From: Crossaster papposus
Taxonomy: Eukaryota; Echinodermata; Asteroidea; Velatida; Solasteridae
DNA: 64,000 nucleotides
Direction of reading: 5' to 3'
NCBI GenBank assembly: GCA_037893245.1
Contig: JBAIAA010000445.1
Location: 1 to 64,000 of the forward strand
The notes under the pieces are model-generated. The model was not told the DNA's origin, did no database searches, and saw only the letters and a list, made by a program, of their open reading frames with translations. Position numbers and translations under genes: made by a program. Shown piece by piece: positions 37,400-49,389 of the stretch (position 1 is the stretch's first letter; the number at the start of each line of letters is the position of its first letter).

Positions 37400-38947
37400 C
37401 AACCACGGGGCGTTGGGACATAGGCCGGGGAGTCGGAAGTCGGAACATAGGCCGGTGCGCGTCGGAACATAGACCGGTGCGCGTCGGAACATAGGCCGGT
37501 GCGCGTCGGAACATAGGCCGGTGCGCGTCGGAACATAGGCCGGTGCGCGTCGGAACATAGGCCGGTGCGCGTCGGAACATAGGCCGGTGCGCGTCGGAAC
37601 ATCCGGGGGGCGTCGGAACATCCGGGGGGCGTCGGAACATCCGGGGGGCGTCGGAACATCCGGGGGGCGTCGGAACATCCGGGGGGCGTCGGAACATCCG
37701 GGGGGCGTCGGAACATCCGGGGGGCGTCGGAACATCCGGGGGGCGTCGGAACATCCGGGGGGCGTCGGAACATCCGGGGGGCGTCGGAACATCCGGGGGG
37801 CGTCGGAACATCCGGGGGGCGTCGGAACATCCGGGGGGCGTCGGAACATCCGGGGGGCGTCGGAACATCCGGGGGGCGTCGGAACATCCGGGGGGCGTCG
37901 GAACATCCGGGGGGCGTCGGAACATCCGGGGGGCGTCGGAACATCCGGGGGGCGTCGGAACATCCGGGGGGCGTCGGAACATCCGGGGGGCGTCGGAACA
38001 TCCGGGGGGCGTCGGAACATCCGGGGGGCGTCGGAACATCCGGGGGGCGTCGGAACATCCGGGGGGCGTCGGAACATCCGGGGGGCGTCGGAACATCCGG
38101 GGGGCGTCGGAACATCCGGGGGGCGTCGGAACATCCGGGGGGCGTCGGAACATCCGGGGGGCGTCGGAACATCCGGGGGGCGTCGGAACATCCGGGGGGC
38201 GTCGGAACATCCGGGGGGCGTCGGAACATCCGGGGGGCGTCGGAACATCCGGAGGGCGTCGGAACATCCGGGGGGCGTCGGAACATCCGGGGGGCGTCGG
38301 AACATCCGGGGGGCGTCGGAACATCCGGGGGGCGTCGGAACATCCGGGGGGCGTCGGAACATCCGGGGGGCGTCGGAACATCCGGGGGGCGTCGGAACAT
38401 CCGGGGGGCGTCGGAACATCCGGGGGGCGTCGGAACATCCGGGGGGCGTCGGAACATCCGGGGGGCGTCGGAACATCCGGGGGGCGTCGGAACATCCGGG
38501 GGGCGTCGGAACATCCGGGGGGCGTCGGAACATCCGGGGGGCGTCGGAACATCCGGGGGGCGTCGGAACATCCGGGGGGCGTCGGAACATCCGGGGGGCG
38601 TCGGAACATCCGGGGGGCGTCGGAACATCCGGGGGGCGTCGGAACATCCGGGGGGCGTCGGGACATGGGGGCGTCGGGACATGGGGGCGTCGGGACATGG
38701 GGGCGTCGGGACATGGGGGCGTCGGGACATGGGGGCGTCGGGACATGGGGGCGTCGGGACATGGGGGCGTCGGGACATGGGGGCGTCGGAACATGGGGGC
38801 GTCGGAACATGGGGGCGTCGGAACATGGGGGCGTCGGAACATGGGGGCGTCGGAACATGGGGGCGTCGGAACATGGGGGCGTCGGAACATGGGGGCGTCG
38901 GAACATGGGGGCGTCGGAACATGGGGGCGTCGGAACATGGGGGCGTA
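37400..38947. repeat. Expanded GC-rich minisatellite with three unit sizes
   Basis: Adjacent to the Polinton's right end but outside it. About 37449-37590 has a 22-bp unit (CGGTGCGCGTCGGAACATAG core). About 37590-38658 has some 56 copies of a 19-bp unit, GGGGGGCGTCGGAACATCC, nearly all identical. About 38659-38947 has some 18 copies of a 16-bp unit (GGGCGTCGGGACATGG, changing to GGAACATGG). None of the units contains a stop in any of several frames, so long spurious ORFs arise on both strands. The paralogous array at 357-487 is tenfold shorter. Confidence 0.95.
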
Positions 38948-39944
38948 ACCAGCCATTACTATAGGTCATACTAAAACAAAAAACAAGTATTCATTCTGAG
39001 TCAGAGTGACAAATATTCACTCTGACTCAGAGTGAATATTTGTTTTATCGGTTTCATGGTCAAAACGACAATTTTTAGAGTCAACAAAAATGACATTTTG
39101 CTCGGTAATTTCGATTTAGAAAGTGACATTTTCTTAGTAATTTTGACCGCAAATTTATTTATTTTTTCCTTTTTTCAATGGGCAGAGCAACTTGGTTCAG
39201 ATTTAGGATCAGTCATTGTGTTCTACCTTGCAACAGACTAGCTAATCGTTCCTCATCTTACGAATCAGGCATGATTTATAATTGCTATTACATACAAAAA
39301 GTCGATCACATTGAATCTGTGCAACATGTAGTGTATTATGCATTTGTACAATGTACTCACTTTTTAAAACTGATTCTTCAGTTGGATGGGGTAGTTCAAC
39401 CACATTCCGGTGCGTGTAAACACAAGAAGCGCAAGTAAAGGGGCAGCGCTAATTGCTCCTTCCTTTCATATGACAATGTGCGCGCGCAAGCCTTCGGCGT
39501 AAAGCTACGGAAGATCATAATAGACATTACATATGTCTCCATTTGCAGAAAAGAATATTAATATTATCCCTTTTTTATCGCGTAAATGAGCCACAATGTC
39601 CTAGATTCTAGTTCAGTACTACAGTGGAAAAGATTACGAAATTAAAACCAAGATGATAAATCAACAATAGTAAAATCTTACACAAATGCCTTCTTAAAAA
39701 CCGAAAGAAACTGACTAAATCTCATGCGACTTGTACATCGTTACATTTATTGGAATTAAAATTGTTGACGAAAATGTGTATAAGGCTATTGCCAAAAAGG
39801 TTAATACTGTCAACATTCGTACAGATTCGCCTTGGATGCCCCAGAGTATCTGCTTTTTAATTGATCAATGTCACCTGTGAACCACAATTTTGGACCGCGT
39901 ACGAGTTGTCCCGCGTATACGAGTTGACCAATCTGCGTACATCT
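38948..39944. repeat. Type A upstream spacer, right of the Polinton and minisatellite
   Basis: Matches 488-1500, with the perfect palindrome again at 39010-39042. No gene. About 39895-39930 has two GTACGAGTTG(A/T)CC-type units, which number four at 60440-60520. Confidence 0.75.
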
Positions 39945-40089
39945 ACATCTAATCTATCCAGCTACTTGTCAAAGCCTATTCAGCATCTAGACAAGGGTGC
40001 GACTGCCGACGGTGGACGGTTTGTGTACTCAGTGGGTGCCAAAATATGTACAAAAATAGAGATGTGTGCAAGTAAAAACATGACTCTTG
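39945..40089. other. Unassigned sequence before the LINE tail
   Basis: Not present in the 60500 paralogue; no ORF. It may belong to an older insertion or to the LINE's target region. Confidence 0.4.
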
Positions 40090-40141
40090 ATAATAATAAT
40101 AATAATAATAAATCTTATAAAGCGCTGGTATCTAGAAAAAA

Positions 40142-41708
40142 CTACTCGCATCTGATGGCCTCCTTGAACTGCTCCAAAGTGGGCAGCTCGATGATGTCTT
40201 GAGGAAGCTCATCCCAGTCTTTTATGGTACTAGGAAAGAAGCTGTATTTGTATGAGTCTGGTGGTGTACTTAGTCTTGTAAATTTCAGGCGATATTGACT
40301 TCTGGTTGCTCTGGCCTTATGTTTGATGTAGTCTAGGAGAGGAATGGCTATCTGATGGTTGAGGATATTGTACATCATGACTAGACGTGATTGCAATCGT
40401 CGTTCTTGAAGAGTTGGGAGACCGATGTCCAATCTCATAGCTGTGACGCCGTCTTCTCTGTTGTAGTTCCCGGTAATAAAGCGTATCCCCTCCTCTGAAC
40501 TTTCTCAAGGCTGTCAATTTGATTTTACCGGTATGGATCCCATATTGCTGCCCCGTATTCCAGTTGTGACCTGACAAGTGTTGTGTATGCCTGTTTCTTG
40601 ATGGAGGGAGAACATAGGCTGAGATTTCGTCTAATGAATGCAAGGGTTCTGTTGGCTTTGGTTGCGACTGCTTTGATGTGGGATTTCATGGATCTCCAAC
40701 CCAAGGTAGGACTGGCTTGAGACCGTGTAAAGTGCCTCATCTCCCATCTCCCATCTCCCCTGTTTGCGATGGATTCTCATGGTGTAGCACTTTGTCGCAT
40801 TAAATACCATCTGCCAGGTCTCAGTCCAGTTGTGCAGCTTTTTGAGATCTTCTTGCAGAACTTTGGTATCCTTTATTGTGTTGATTTCACGGAACAGGAG
40901 GCAATCATCTGCAAAGAGCTTGATGGTTGAGCTGATGTTCTCGCCAATGTCATTAATGTAGAGTAGAAACATCAATGGCCCCAGAACAGTCCCCTGTGGT
41001 ACACCAGAATCCACATGGATGGCTTCCGACGCCTCTCCATCAACAACGACTCGCTGTGATCTTGTAGTCAGCCAGGTTTTAATCCAGTTCTTGGTGTTGT
41101 CTCGAATACCATAGTGGTCTATCTTTCCCAGGAGCCGTTGGTGAGGTACAGTATCGAAAGCTTTCGAAAAGTCGAGAATCAATATGTCGATTTGGTGATT
41201 GTTGTCCAAACCCCTCGATACTTCTTCCAATGTAACAATTAACTGCGACTCGGTAGAATGTTGTTTCCCGGACCCATGTTGGTAATGTTGAAGCAGTTTG
41301 TGAGAATCAAGATGAGCCATAATGGAGTGAAAGATGATATGCTCCATCAACTTGGTTATCACACACGTCAGCGACACTGGGCGATAATTAGCTGGTAGAC
41401 TTCTGTTGCCCTTCTTGTAGATGGCCACGATATTGCGGTAGGGTCCCAGTTTCATATGATTGAGTGAAGATGTCCTTTAGAATAGGAGCGATCTGATGTG
41501 CAGCCTCTCTCAATATGCGGATCGGTATATGATCAGGTCCTGATGCTTTGCCTGGATTCAAGCCTAACAACAGCTTCTTAATGCCTTCAGTGTCAAATAT
41601 GATATCACACATAGATGGGTGTTGGCTGGTGCCGATGGTTGGAATATTTGAAGTATCCTCTTTGGTGAATACAGACTGATATTGTTGATTCAGAGCTGTT
41701 GCTTTCAC
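40142..41708 (-). pseudogene. LINE reverse transcriptase, multiply frameshifted
   Basis: Coding pieces at 41708-41388 (NPGKASGPDHIPIRILREAA), 41455-40631 (RT core from YRPVSLTCVITKLMEHIIF to FADDCLLF and the thumb) and 40643-40142 (C-terminal region), each in a different frame. The RT core blocks through FADD are readable, so this would have been an active-type enzyme before decay. Copy age is greater than that of the LINE at 4965 because of the number of frame changes. Confidence 0.85.
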
Positions 41709-43117
41709 CTTGTTGTCTGTCGCCGGTCACTTATCAGTTTTCAGGGTTGGAATGCCATTTTACGTCTTTCTTCAAACTACTGATGTATGAACAGAATTTC
41801 TTTGGTCTCTTCTTTAGTGAGTTCTCCAAGATTCCCATCACGTATTCTTCATGTGATTTCTTCATCTCGGCTTTAACTGATTTCCTAATTATTCTGAACT
41901 TTTCCCAGTCTTCTTCAAGCTTTGATCTTTTTGCTTTGTTCCATGACCTCATCTTCTTTCTGATCTTCCTCTTGATGGTATTGGTCATCCAGGGAACATG
42001 TTGCCATGAGGAAAAGCGTTTTTTGGGTATGTTTTTGTCCATGGTATGAAATTTTTCAGCAGGTTCCAATGTTCTTCCACACTATTGTTCATGGGCTTAG
42101 ATTGAAGAAACTAGTCTTTGTAGTCTTCTAGCTCTTTCCTGACTCCAATCAAATCTCCTTTATTGTATAGGTAGACAGTTCTTGGTATCCAACACAATGC
42201 AGACAGCGTCATGATCAGATATGCCCGAAGCTGTATCCACTTTTTTCAGTTGATCGGGAAGGGTGGTGAAACATAAATCAAGTATGTTACTCCCGCGGGT
42301 TGGTTTTTGCTGGACTTGTGCCAGCATATTGTCATTTCCTATGTCAATGAGAAGTTGGTTGAGTTTCTTGCCGTACTGAGGTTTATTCTTCCCCTTGATG
42401 GTTGAGTTGGTATTCCAATTGTGTCAAGTGTGTTGAAGTCACCTACAAGTATTATAATGTAATCTGTTTCTGGTAGTCAACTTCTTCAAAGCTTTATCAA
42501 TTTTTTCCAGAGGCTTTATGTTATCATCTGTTGTACATGGAACATACATAGAGTGGTTGTTTACCAGCGAAGATGATTTTAACCCAGATTGATTCGCAAT
42601 ATGTTTGGAGGCTCTCCTCTTCCATTCCGAGCAGATCCTGTCTTAGTCCGATGAACACTTCTCCTCAATGTCTGTTCCTATCTTTCCTATAGATGTCATA
42701 GTTACCTGGAAAAACTTCACTCGTGTTGTAACTTCCATCCGGGTGAGTCTCACATCCACAGATGATGTCCGGATCTGCCTGTTGGATTACACTGTGCAAG
42801 TCTCTTTGTTTTCGCTTGCTTCTTAGCCCTCTACAATTAATGGACAACAGCTTTAGCCTTCTGAATTTTGGTTTTGATCTTGGTTCATGGCGGCCATGTT
42901 GATCTCCTTTGGAACCAGTACTTGTATCTGATCCACTCGAGCTGTTATCTGAGAAGTTACTTTCTTCTTGGTCTGAAGTGACATTTCCATCTTCTGATAA
43001 AGCCGTGAACGAGTTGTCAATACTTACTGGGTCATCATTGCCAAAGGATGTAGAGAAGTTGGCAAAGCCGCACAAATAACAGATCCATGTTGCGCTGCTT
43101 TTACCTAGGGTTTCATA

Positions 43118-43408
43118 TTAATCAGATGTTACATTGCCACACTTTATGTTAACCCACTGATCGCAGTCGTCGCACTGCAGTGCTCTGTGTGTCTTGGCAA
43201 CTGGTTTGCTACAGATTTTACATGGGTACTTGACTGGGCCAGGATTAATGTCTATGTCCCCTCCTAGAACCAGTAACAGCATGATTATAATTGTATACGG
43301 GCTTGATTGTTGATTTGTTCGTGTTGCTTTGTCAACAATACTCCAGTAGTCTAATTTAATGCCTAAAAGTATGTACAGGATTGGAAACCAGGAAGCTTTC
43401 CCCGCCAT
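43118..43408 (-). pseudogene. LINE leader ORF with hydrophobic segment, 2A-like peptide and zinc finger
   Basis: 96 residues. A hydrophobic segment (YTIIIMLLLVLGG) runs into DIDINPGP (43235-43261), which matches the 2A ribosome-skipping core D-x-E-x-NPGP except that E is D. It is followed by a PHD-like finger (CKICSKPVAKTHRALQCDDC, then WVNIKC). 2A peptides are known in APE-type LINEs of sea urchin and other invertebrates, where they separate a leader from the EN-RT protein. Confidence 0.75.
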
Positions 43409-43690
43409 CGTGCAATTGCAAACTGTCCAGACGTGTTACTGTCTGTTGAAGAACCTTGAAAAAATACTGTCTACCTTGAATTCCTGTTTATGCTTGAGAA
43501 TATCTTCTTTAATTTCCTTTACTCTATTCCATTCTAGACTAGATGGGGCTGAATTTCCATGACCTCCTCTATTTTGATATGCAAAAAGTCGACCTGATGT
43601 GACGCGATGATTATCACATGGGCGCCGCCATCTTGGATTTCCGCGAAAGTTCTTTTGTTGCTCCGCGTATCCTGTGGTCAAATCCAAAAC

Positions 43691-43919
43691 CCGTTCAAGA
43701 ACTCCTCAACATTTGCAGAAAAATCTCGAAATCGGCAATCGATAATGATCGATAGTGATCCTTGATTGAAGTTAATTCAAGATTGAAGAAAACAATCCGC
43801 GAAAAGAAGTTCAGGGAGCTGAAAAATGGTATGATTTTGAGAGCAAATTTTGATACACGTCCACCACCGTCAGCGCCATACATCCAGTTGTCTCATGTAC
43901 AAGTTCCCCGTGAATAGAG
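43691..43919. other. LINE 5' edge and junction with spacer
   Basis: The 5' boundary of the LINE is not sharp; spacer homology to 60515 onward (GTACAAGTTCCCC) begins near 43898. No gene. Confidence 0.4.
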
Positions 43920-45447
43920 CCTGAAGCTAGCTGGTGGCGCAGTTCCGGACCCCTCGAATAGGTAAATCAGTGTGTAAACTTTGGGGGTTTTACAATTATT
44001 TCGGTACATTTATTTCTTTAAGACAGTCCTTCTTTGAAAAGGCCTTTGTAAATTTGTTACGATGTAGTATCTCAAATTTATGAAACTGAAAAATCGCATT
44101 ACGTTAAAGAGAAATATCGAGCAAAAAATCGACCTCTCACTTCCGAAAATCTTTATGCAGACTCATGGAAGTAGAAACACTTGTACAAATAGACCACCAG
44201 CCTGCGATCCATAAATCCAATGATCGAGAAGAGTAATGCTCATAGCGATTCTGGCAAGGTACACTGTATTTGTTTAGGTAAAATAATGTTCTCCTGTAAA
44301 ATAACAAACCATCGCCGTATTTTCTTCAACGGATTTTGGATGTAAAATTAGAGTAATGTGAGCTGGAAAATATCATCACGAATCCATAACGTTTTCGTGT
44401 TGTAGTGTTAATTTATACAGATAATATAAATTTACAAAAACACTTTCTCAAAATACAACATTTTGTGTAAATATACATCAAACACATACAAAGTGTTGTT
44501 TATTTACAGATAATCTGATGCCAACAAAAATCTCATTACGCAGAAACTGACTATTTTGATCAAGGAAATTTGTAGTACATCTATGTTAAATTGGCTTAGT
44601 AAAAACAAATGCACGCTCTTGATCATAATGTGTTATTTATTCGAACAATTCCACAATAAATTTCAGTAATAAATTTGAAAAATTAGATCTTTCGTATTTA
44701 AATATTGAAATTATTTCTGGCAAACTGGGACTTCATCATGACATGAAAAGATCATGAATATACATCAAAATCGTCACCATACGTTACCATACCACAATGT
44801 TCTTTTATTGTCATAAATTTGAGTGGCACAATTTTACCGAGATGAAATTTCTTCACTAATGTCTTAAACTTAATACCACTGCAGGAAAATATGTGTGTTT
44901 TTGTTTATCTACAAACGAGGCGCACTATTAGAAAAACTAAATACCTGTAATTGTAGAAAAGTAAAAAATTAAATCTATGAGCTTGTGTAAAAAAAAATGC
45001 TTTGATATTTTTAGAGTTAAATTTGACTTTTTAGGATATGTTATTGCTTTCTGATGGCCGATTTCTTTGTTCGCTGTCTCTCACAATTGCCTTTTCATTA
45101 GAAATATAATAGCGATAACTGGATTGAAATCCATACACGGACATCACTAATTGTTCCCTACTTTGAGCTATCAGCCATGGATCAGAAAGCAATAACATAT
45201 TCTAAAAAGTCAAATTGAGCTCAGAAAATATCAAAGCATTTACTGAGAAAATATTATTTTTGTTCAGACAAGTCTCCTAGTGTTTGTGCACTGGGTTTCA
45301 AGTGATGTCCGTGTATGAAATTCTTTTCCCAGCCACTTAAATTGAAGTCCGATAAGATGTCTAATATGAGGGGGTACTTGTGCACGGAGCCTATAGCAGA
45401 TGTAGTTTGGTTCAAGTAAGCAGCAGTGCCTATTAGTATTAGGCAAT
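43920..45447. repeat. Type A TRIM 3' flank, copy 2
   Basis: Matches 8510-10097 and 60545-62139. No gene seen; directly adjoins the stop codon of the 45448 TRIM copy. Confidence 0.78.
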
Positions 45448-47364
45448 TCACATCAACTGCAAGATCTTGATGGAATGTCTCTCTGCAACAACCATGTCGC
45501 CAGTGGGAGTATAGGCCATTTCTGTCGGATTGTACAGATTTTTGGCTACAGTTCCTACCAGTGATCCATTGGGGTCGTACTGCTGTATTTGTGAGGCTCC
45601 CCTTTTACCTTGATGAACAACTACATTAAAGTAGCCGTCAGTGTCACAAAGGATCCCGGCAGGATTCGCAGGATTTTTGTCCACAAGTGTCTTGATACTA
45701 AACACCTCATTGCCCTTGAGGTCTACGCAGGAGAGGGTTTTATTTTCGTAGTTAGAAATGAACAGGCGCTCCATATTATCCATCGCTAAATAAAATGTCA
45801 TTTTTATTTGGAATGGTTGCTACTAAAGAGCCATCAAGCAAATGCACAGAAACAACTTTCCTGCCCCAATCAGCCACAGCTAGTCGTTCTCCAGCTGCGT
45901 CTAGCGCAATAGCGGTTAACTGACTTGCCTCTTTCTTAGATGGTGTGAATTCGCGAATCAACTGAAGATTGCCGTCAAAAACCTTTACTTTGTTTTTTTC
46001 CGTAACAAAAAGCAGATCGTCTGAGGTGACAGCAATGCCCCAACGAGCGTCCAGCTGAAGACCGCTTTGAGCGGCCGAAGTTTTTAAATGTCCAGTGGGG
46101 GTAAATATCGATAGTCGTTTCAGTGTTGTGTCTGTCACAGCAATGTCCCCGTTGCTGAGACATGCAACACCTCTAGCGAATTGGAATTCCCCGTCACCGT
46201 TTCCTTCCTTGCCGAACTCTTCCTTTACCTGCCACTTCTCTTTGAGCAACATCTTCCCAAGATCCTGTTCACTGACGACATCTTTACATTTGACGCCAAT
46301 GAACGAAATATCCACCTTTGCCGGTTCGCACTTGAGCTTCTTCTGGAATTCCAAGTTGTGCATCACCTTCGGTTTGAGTTCAAAGAGCTCGAAATCATCG
46401 ACTTGAGTCATCAAGTCGTTTACGGTCGTGACGATCTGATCTGCGCGTTTCATCTGGTCACGGTTGCGCATGAGTGCTTTTTCGTACTCGCTGTCTCTCT
46501 CCTGACAGATGTTGTTGACTTGTTCGGTGATTACCTTTGCTTTGCTTCTGATTTTAGCAATTTCTGCCTCCGCTTTTGCAGTTATATCACTGCAAGCCTG
46601 AGCCAGTTTCGTTTGCAATCTATTCCGTGCATGTTTAATGGAGTCTTCGTTTGATGCAAAGTGCTCTTTGCTTTTCTGGAACTTTTGCAATATGTCCTTG
46701 ACACTCTCACGGAATGATTCGATGGCATCCCCGATACCAATGAACTTATGTTCCGCTGTTCGGTGCTCAGTTGCAGCACACATGGCGCAAATCAACACAT
46801 CACAAGTCTCACAGTGAAAGCATACGGCGTGATCACTATGTTTTTTACATGATTTTGGTGATGTGACAGTCTTGGTAACATCTGTTCGTGAAGCCGTCGA
46901 TTTGTCCAGGTCATTTACTGGAATGATGCGATGGTCTTTGGTGTACCTCAGAAATCCATGTGCCTCTTGGCATTTCTTGCAGATGTTATCCTTGCAGTCA
47001 AGGCATCTTGACACGGCCTCGTTTCCTTCTTCGCAGGATTCACAAGTCGCACTAGTAGTAGTTACCTTTCCTAATAACTGCTCTTGTTTGCTTATCTCAT
47101 CGACAAGAGATATCAGAAAGAAGCTAGAAGACAGACTCTGCACTCCTTCCTCAGGAACGCCCGTCTCTCTCTCCTGCAGACTGGACATGTTATCTTCGCC
47201 GCCTCTGCGTTCTGTTTGCTCACCATCTCTCCCAGACAGTTCAGGCACAAGCTGTGAAGACAGTCTAGCATCTTAGGGTCCTTGAATCGACAGCAGCAGA
47301 TCGGACATTCCAGGTGCCCCTGGCTAATTGTGTCCAACACGGTTCGGGCTGCAGCCTCCGCCAT
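45448..47364 (-). pseudogene. TRIM-NHL gene, type A copy 2, with two frameshifts
   Basis: Starts MAEAAARTVLDTISQG at 47364 and would be about the same length as the intact 15958 copy. The first frame covers the RING (47364-47113). A two-base gain in the CT run at about 47164-47173 (CTCTCTCTCC against CTCTCTCC) shifts it after CPVCRRE. The second frame (47248-45776) then covers B-boxes, coiled coil, linker and the first NHL blades. A two-base loss near 45796-45810 shifts it again, and 45801-45448 carries the last blades to KILQLM. Either a recent pseudogene or two assembly errors. The 490-codon middle frame has its own ATG but lacks the RING. Confidence 0.85.
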
Positions 47365-49389
47365 TGTGATTATGATCCTATTATAACGACAAAATCGGAA
47401 ATGAAAACCTTAGGGATTATCAAAGTGTGCGACAGGAAGGTGCTTACATTGAGGAGTAGCGTGGAGCTGTAAAATGGAGAAGGGTGCCCACTAACGCTAC
47501 AAACAGGGCTGTCATTTGCTCTTGTCTTGTGTCTTATTTTATTGCCATTGTGTTATCTTGTCTTGTCACCTATAATGGTTACAAACTAAGAGAGGCAATA
47601 AATAAAGCCCTATTTGTAGGGCTATAGGTACACACTAGGTCAGACTGATAAAGTTATATTTGCTCTATCTTTTTCATGGTCAAAATGACACCTTCCGAGT
47701 AAAAACAAATGACATTTTCTCGTTCATGACCGAAAAGGCGACATTTTCTCGGTCAAAATGACCGAGAAAGTGTCAATTTTTTCCCGGAAATAGGTTTAGA
47801 TTCAGGATCAATTAATCAGACCCAGAGTTTGTTCTACCAACATACTTGTCTTCTCGCATGTATATTAATGGCGACAAGATGATCGACAAAAGAGAGCTAA
47901 TTAATACAGGCTAATCTGTAGGGCTAGGTACACTAGGTTAACCTGATTTGCTCTATCCTTTTCATGGTCAAAATGACACTTTCTAAAAACAAAATGACAT
48001 TTTTTCGTTCATTTTGACTGAGAAAGCGACACTTTCTCGGTCGCAAAATTACCGAGAAAGTTTCAATTTTTACCCAAAAATGGGAAGAGCATATGCGGAA
48101 ACGGCGATTGTGTATAGTTACGTGAATCGGGTTATTATGTCAAATAAATTTGAGTCACAGGTGTGTTTTTGATTCCGAAGTGACTTTATCAACCTATTTG
48201 TAGGGTTAGAGTGCACACGGGAGACTGAATATGAAATTATATTTGCTTCTATCCTTTTTATGATCAAAATAACACTTCTTTTTGACCGAGAAAGTGACAT
48301 TTTGTACCCGGAAATGGGTAGAGCCAACAGACTGCATTGTACATGGACATGTACATGTACATGTACATACAATACAATCCTCCAAAAGCTAATCATCCTA
48401 TTACAAAATCAGGCATGTTTACTATAAAATACTAAGCTATTTCACTTATTAAAAAATCAATTACATGAATCTATTCAACATGTACAATGTACTCACTTGT
48501 CAAAACTAATTCGCCAGTTGGATGGGGCCTTTAGCCACAAATGATTTAACACAAGAAACCCCGAGGTAAACACAAGAACTACTTTAAACGGCTAAAGGTG
48601 TGATCAAGCCTAGTACATGTAGTAAATTAGTAGTACTGCTTCACTCAACATCGAGGGTATGAAAGGTCTGTGTCGCACAAAATATTAACACATAAATTCT
48701 CTTTATTCAAGTTGAAGGTATTGGCCTACTTCCGCAGACGCCATTTGTCTGTGTATTTGTGCAACAATTGCGCAGCGTTCGAGGTGAAAAACCAATTGTA
48801 TTTGTAGTTCCATGGGAAAAACCAGTTGCTATTTTTAACTTTCTAGTTGAAAGTTCAGACGACTGGCTCTCCGCGTAAAACTGCGGAAGTTTATAATGGA
48901 CAATACATATCTCTCCATATATGCAGGAAAGAATAATAATTATCCTAGGAAATATTCACAGAATTCATGTGTAATCGAGGTGTATTTAATTTGGATAATA
49001 GCTTTTTATGGCAAAGCATCTTTCCTCTCCACTTTTGAAAAGAGACGTGTTACAGGTAGAAAATGATGTAGAAACATTTGTTTAAATTTAATAATCTAAA
49101 ATTGAAATGAGTTTGTGATAACAAATTATTATTTACAACTAGATTCTTCAAAAAAACGAGTTGTTTTTAAATACAATCAAGTTAAAATAAAGTTTAAAAA
49201 CAGCTGTCGTGTACGTTGTTTTATTTAATAAAGTTTCAAAACCGTGATGATTTTTTAGATTTTGAAATGAATTTATCGCGTTACGGCGGCCGGCAATCGT
49301 TGGAAAATGATACAATACAATAATAGCCTATATTATACCCTAATCCAAACACTAACGCTAACACACAAATTAACCCTAGTTTTTAAGTA
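47365..49389. repeat. Type A TRIM upstream spacer, copy 2
   Basis: Matches 11757-14399 (without the 350-bp insertion at 13955). Holds hairpins of the CCCTATTTGTAGGG type near 47608 and 48196, a GTACAT run near 48342-48367 and repeated GACCGAGAAAGTGACATTT-like words. No gene. Confidence 0.75.

Larger units (their letters stand above)
40090..43690 (-). mobile_element. Degraded CR1/Jockey-group LINE with 2A-like motif and PHD-like finger
   Basis: Reading minus: an N-terminal leader frame (43687-43436); a frame with a hydrophobic stretch, a 2A-like GDIDINPGP and a PHD-like finger (43408-43118); an endonuclease start (LLSINCRGLRSKRKQRDLHS, 43075-42665); linker frames (42069-41734, 41708-41388); the RT (41455-40631, with ILILDFSKAFDTVPHQRLL, SGVPQGTVLGPLMF and LFADDCLLF); and a C-terminal region (40438-40142, DWDELPQDIIELPTLEQFK). 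The 3' end is a (TTA)n tail at about 40090-40112. Most of the endonuclease between 42665 and 42070 is not in one frame, so several frameshifts separate the pieces: a dead but near full-length copy. The spacer resumes near 43890. Confidence 0.85.

Noticed and set aside
37590-38658. CRISPR-like regular array
   Set aside because: Units are contiguous and identical, with no unique spacers, in a eukaryotic context.
37319-38969. Long overlapping ORFs (450-545 codons) on both strands
   Set aside because: They are readings of one minisatellite whose unit lacks stops; three frames give the same peptide repeat in shifted phase. Not evidence for a gene.
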